DNA from: Mercurialis annua
Lineage: Eukaryota > Streptophyta > Magnoliopsida > Malpighiales > Euphorbiaceae
NCBI RefSeq assembly: GCF_937616625.2
Contig: NC_065573.1
Location: forward strand, 16,507,001 to 16,571,000
Direction: 5' to 3'
DNA: 64,000 nt
In this document: positions 62,006 through 64,000 of the stretch, one piece after another
Numbering within the stretch: the stretch's first letter is position 1
How the letters are laid out: each line of letters starts with the position of its first letter
Position numbers and translations under genes: made by a program
The notes under the pieces: model-generated
Database searches by the model: none
Told to the model about the DNA's origin: nothing
Seen by the model: the letters and a program-made list of their open reading frames with translations, nothing else

Positions 62006-62830
62006 ATACACAATAGATATATTTTTTAAATATAATTAATAAATATATCGTTGATATAATTTATACATGGTAAATACATTAAGTAGATATATCGTTGACA
62101 CATAATTTATACATGATATGTATATTTTTTTCCACATCATTTATATATAATTTATATATTTTTAACAATAAATATATTTCTGATACAAAATTTATATGTA
62201 ATAAATGCATTTTTATACATCAGACCCGTGTTCGGTATGTATAAAAAATGTATTTTATAAATAACTCATAAATTATATTTTTTAAATTGTATTATTTATG
62301 CATTTTTATATTTATTTAAATTTAGTCAAAAAATTTATATATTTATATTCTTAAAAATAAAATTAATATTAAAATTAATATTAGTATTAGTATTTTTAAA
62401 AATTATATAACATAAATAACTCATAAATTATATTTTTCGAATTGTATTATTTGTGTATTTTTATATTTTAAAATTTAATCAAAAAATAATATATTATTTT
62501 TAAAATTAAAACTAAAATTAATTTAGTATTTTTCAAAATTTATATAATTTAAATAAATAAATTATTTATACTTTAATACAAGGAAGTTTTAAAAAGAATA
62601 GGAGAAGCCATGCATCAGTTATGCATGTGCCCGCATGCAGGGCTGAGCCCTGCGCTGACGCGCGTCAGTCATTAATTAAAAGAAAAGTCAATAAGATTTT
62701 ACGTATTATTTGTAAACTTTTGATAAAAATAGGTGCAAAAGTAAAGAATGAAGATAAAAAGGTACACGTGTAAATAGTACCCGTTTTTAGTATACTTTTG
62801 AAAGATACTCTTTACATTTAGTTGTTTTTA
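62006..62830. repeat. ATACATC-unit repeat, copy C, right part
   Basis: Continues after the retrotransposon with ATATATCGTTGATA and GATACAAAATTTATA-type units, long AT-rich stretches and a GC-rich island at 62625-62680 (GCGCTGACGCGCGTCAG). Like copies A and B it ends near a short GACGCG-rich block. Confidence 0.55.
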
Positions 62831-62952
62831 ATAAAGAGAAACTCACAAAAATTCCATAAAAAGCCCTTCCTTATCACACTATACAATTGTTTTACTATTT
62901 ATTACAAACCATACCATCTTTTCCTAAAAGATTTCAGAAATACCACATGCGT

Positions 62953-63068
62953 CAGCTGGTGCACCATCAAGCTGGTGCACCAGATTAAGCAACACTAACC
63001 CGCGCGTCAAACGCGCGGGTCAGTGTATGAATTGGATCCAATTTAGCTTACTGAATTGGATCCAATTC
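62953..63068. repeat. Cluster of short palindromes
   Basis: In 116 bp: AGCTGGTGCACCA twice (62954 and 62970), a hairpin with arms CCCGCGCGT and ACGCGCGGG around CAA (62999-63019), GAATTGGATCCAATTT (63029-63044) and GAATTGGATCCAATTC (63053-63068). Likely the end of a mobile element; class unknown. Confidence 0.7.
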
Positions 63069-64000
63069 ACCTTATTTCTGATTTCTTTTTTGAGAAAATA
63101 ACAAGAAAACCCATAATTCTGCCGTTCTTTTCGCACAATACCATTTTTCTAATTTCTTTTCATCACTGCCATTTTTCACGATTTCTTTTCTTATCACTAC
63201 CATTTTTTCATGATTTCTTTTCATCACCACAATCTTTAAACAAACCACTACTACAACCAAATATTGGTTCCTCATGTTTTGTACTTTGATAGACATGTCA
63301 CACCATGATCACTTGAAAGAGAAGTTGACTGGATCTGGATCTTAGATAGGTTGCCTGAAGTTAAGAGATCGGATATTTCCGAATATATGGATAGCGGCGG
63401 CGGCGCACACCTCTGAATAGCGGAGAGAAGGGTGGTCGACTGGTCGGCTCAGAGGTTGTGGAATTTTTAAGTGAGAGTGATGGAGGAGAAGATTACATGG
63501 TAGTGATTCCAGTGATGATGAATTTATATACAGTTGTTTAAAATGTACGACGGAGTAATTTTCTCATTGTTGTGGCGCTGGTTAAGCTATTTGTCTTCAT
63601 CGCGACTGTATTCCCTGCAGTCCTAAATATGAAGACGGAAACTTTTATTGCCCTTATTGTTGGTTTATGGATTTAGTATGCTAAGAGTTTTTTGCGCAAG
63701 TTTATGGATTTGGACCCTGTTGAAGTAGATAGAGAAGCACAGTGATGGAAAAGGGAATGTGGGTTATTCAAATGTTGGACCAGTTATGGAGGAGACAGGT
63801 ACCCACTATATGCATTTGGATAGGACTGATGATGATGTGCGTAAAGGGACTGAGGAAGTAGAAAAATACCATCAAAATGTTGATGATGATGTGCGTAAAG
63901 GGCCTCACATTTGATACTAAATTTTAGAAATATTATTTTAAATTTGAGAAAATATATATTTTAATAGATTATTCTTGAGTTGCGTTAAAAATTAAGAAAT
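63069..64000. other. Unassigned right edge
   Basis: TTTCTTTTCATCAC-type repeats (63130-63240) followed by plus-strand sequence with interrupted acidic and Ser-rich frames (for example SESDGGEDYMVVIPVMM). It might be a decayed MULE transposase or gene fragment, but no domain could be established. A 21-bp GATGATGATGTGCGTAAAGG-type unit is repeated 54 bp apart (63828 and 63882). Confidence 0.35.

Noticed and set aside
63056..63289. 77-codon frame at the right edge
   Set aside because: Composed of TTTCTTTTCATCAC-type simple repeats; no domain.

Overview
This is nuclear DNA from a eudicot plant. The base composition is AT-rich, genes are split into many short exons with GT-AG (occasionally GC-AG) introns, the recognisable proteins are plant plastid or nucleolar proteins, and the mobile elements are typical plant families (Ty3/gypsy chromovirus and Tat lineages, hAT, MULE-like, CACTA, LINE, SINE). 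The species cannot be named from the sequence. No rRNA or tRNA gene and no CRISPR array was seen.

Two genes look intact, both on the minus strand. At 6393-15122 is a 26-exon gene for the nucleolar protein NOL6/Nrap (yeast Utp22), 1050 aa as joined, with a telo-box just upstream of its start. At 26954-35266 is a 13-exon gene for plastid cystathionine beta-lyase, 470 aa, with a likely 5'UTR intron and three mobile elements in its introns. At the left edge (112-1614, plus strand) a FAX2-like first exon is followed by the last exons of a TIC32-like dehydrogenase. Predicted splicing joins them in frame, so this is either a chimeric gene or a transcribable pair of gene fragments. A lone exon of a GABA-transaminase-like gene (44749-48033) is cut in two by a solo LTR.

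The rest is mostly nested mobile DNA. Long chromovirus-type LTRs (TGT...ACA ends) occur as three solo LTRs with perfect 5-bp target duplications (16195-18301, 44767-47961, 49101-51254) and one LTR still attached to an integrase/chromodomain remnant (19574-22426). That remnant is interrupted by another LTR-like element, which in turn carries a 748-bp hAT-type fold-back element (22783-23530). MULE-like fold-back elements with 9-10 bp target duplications lie at 28724-29174, 35752-36646 and 37486-38584, with two damaged relatives at 41674 and 52010. An unclassified AT-rich repeat made of ATACATC-like units, with a GC-rich ACGCGT island, is present three times (about 1690-4080, 39370-41570 and 52700-62830).

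The third copy of that repeat is interrupted by a young LTR retrotransposon at 54089-62005: 591-bp LTRs differing at 3 sites, and an ATACA target duplication. It has an open 1280-codon protease-RT-RNase H-integrase frame, no gag, a DEG rather than DTG/DSG protease motif, and a decaying antisense gene downstream of pol that resembles the plant 'gypsy-type transposase' (Transposase_28) family. Of everything here, the gag-less element, the FAX2/TIC32 chimera, the palindrome clusters inside the long LTRs and the conserved LTR hairpin most deserve follow-up.
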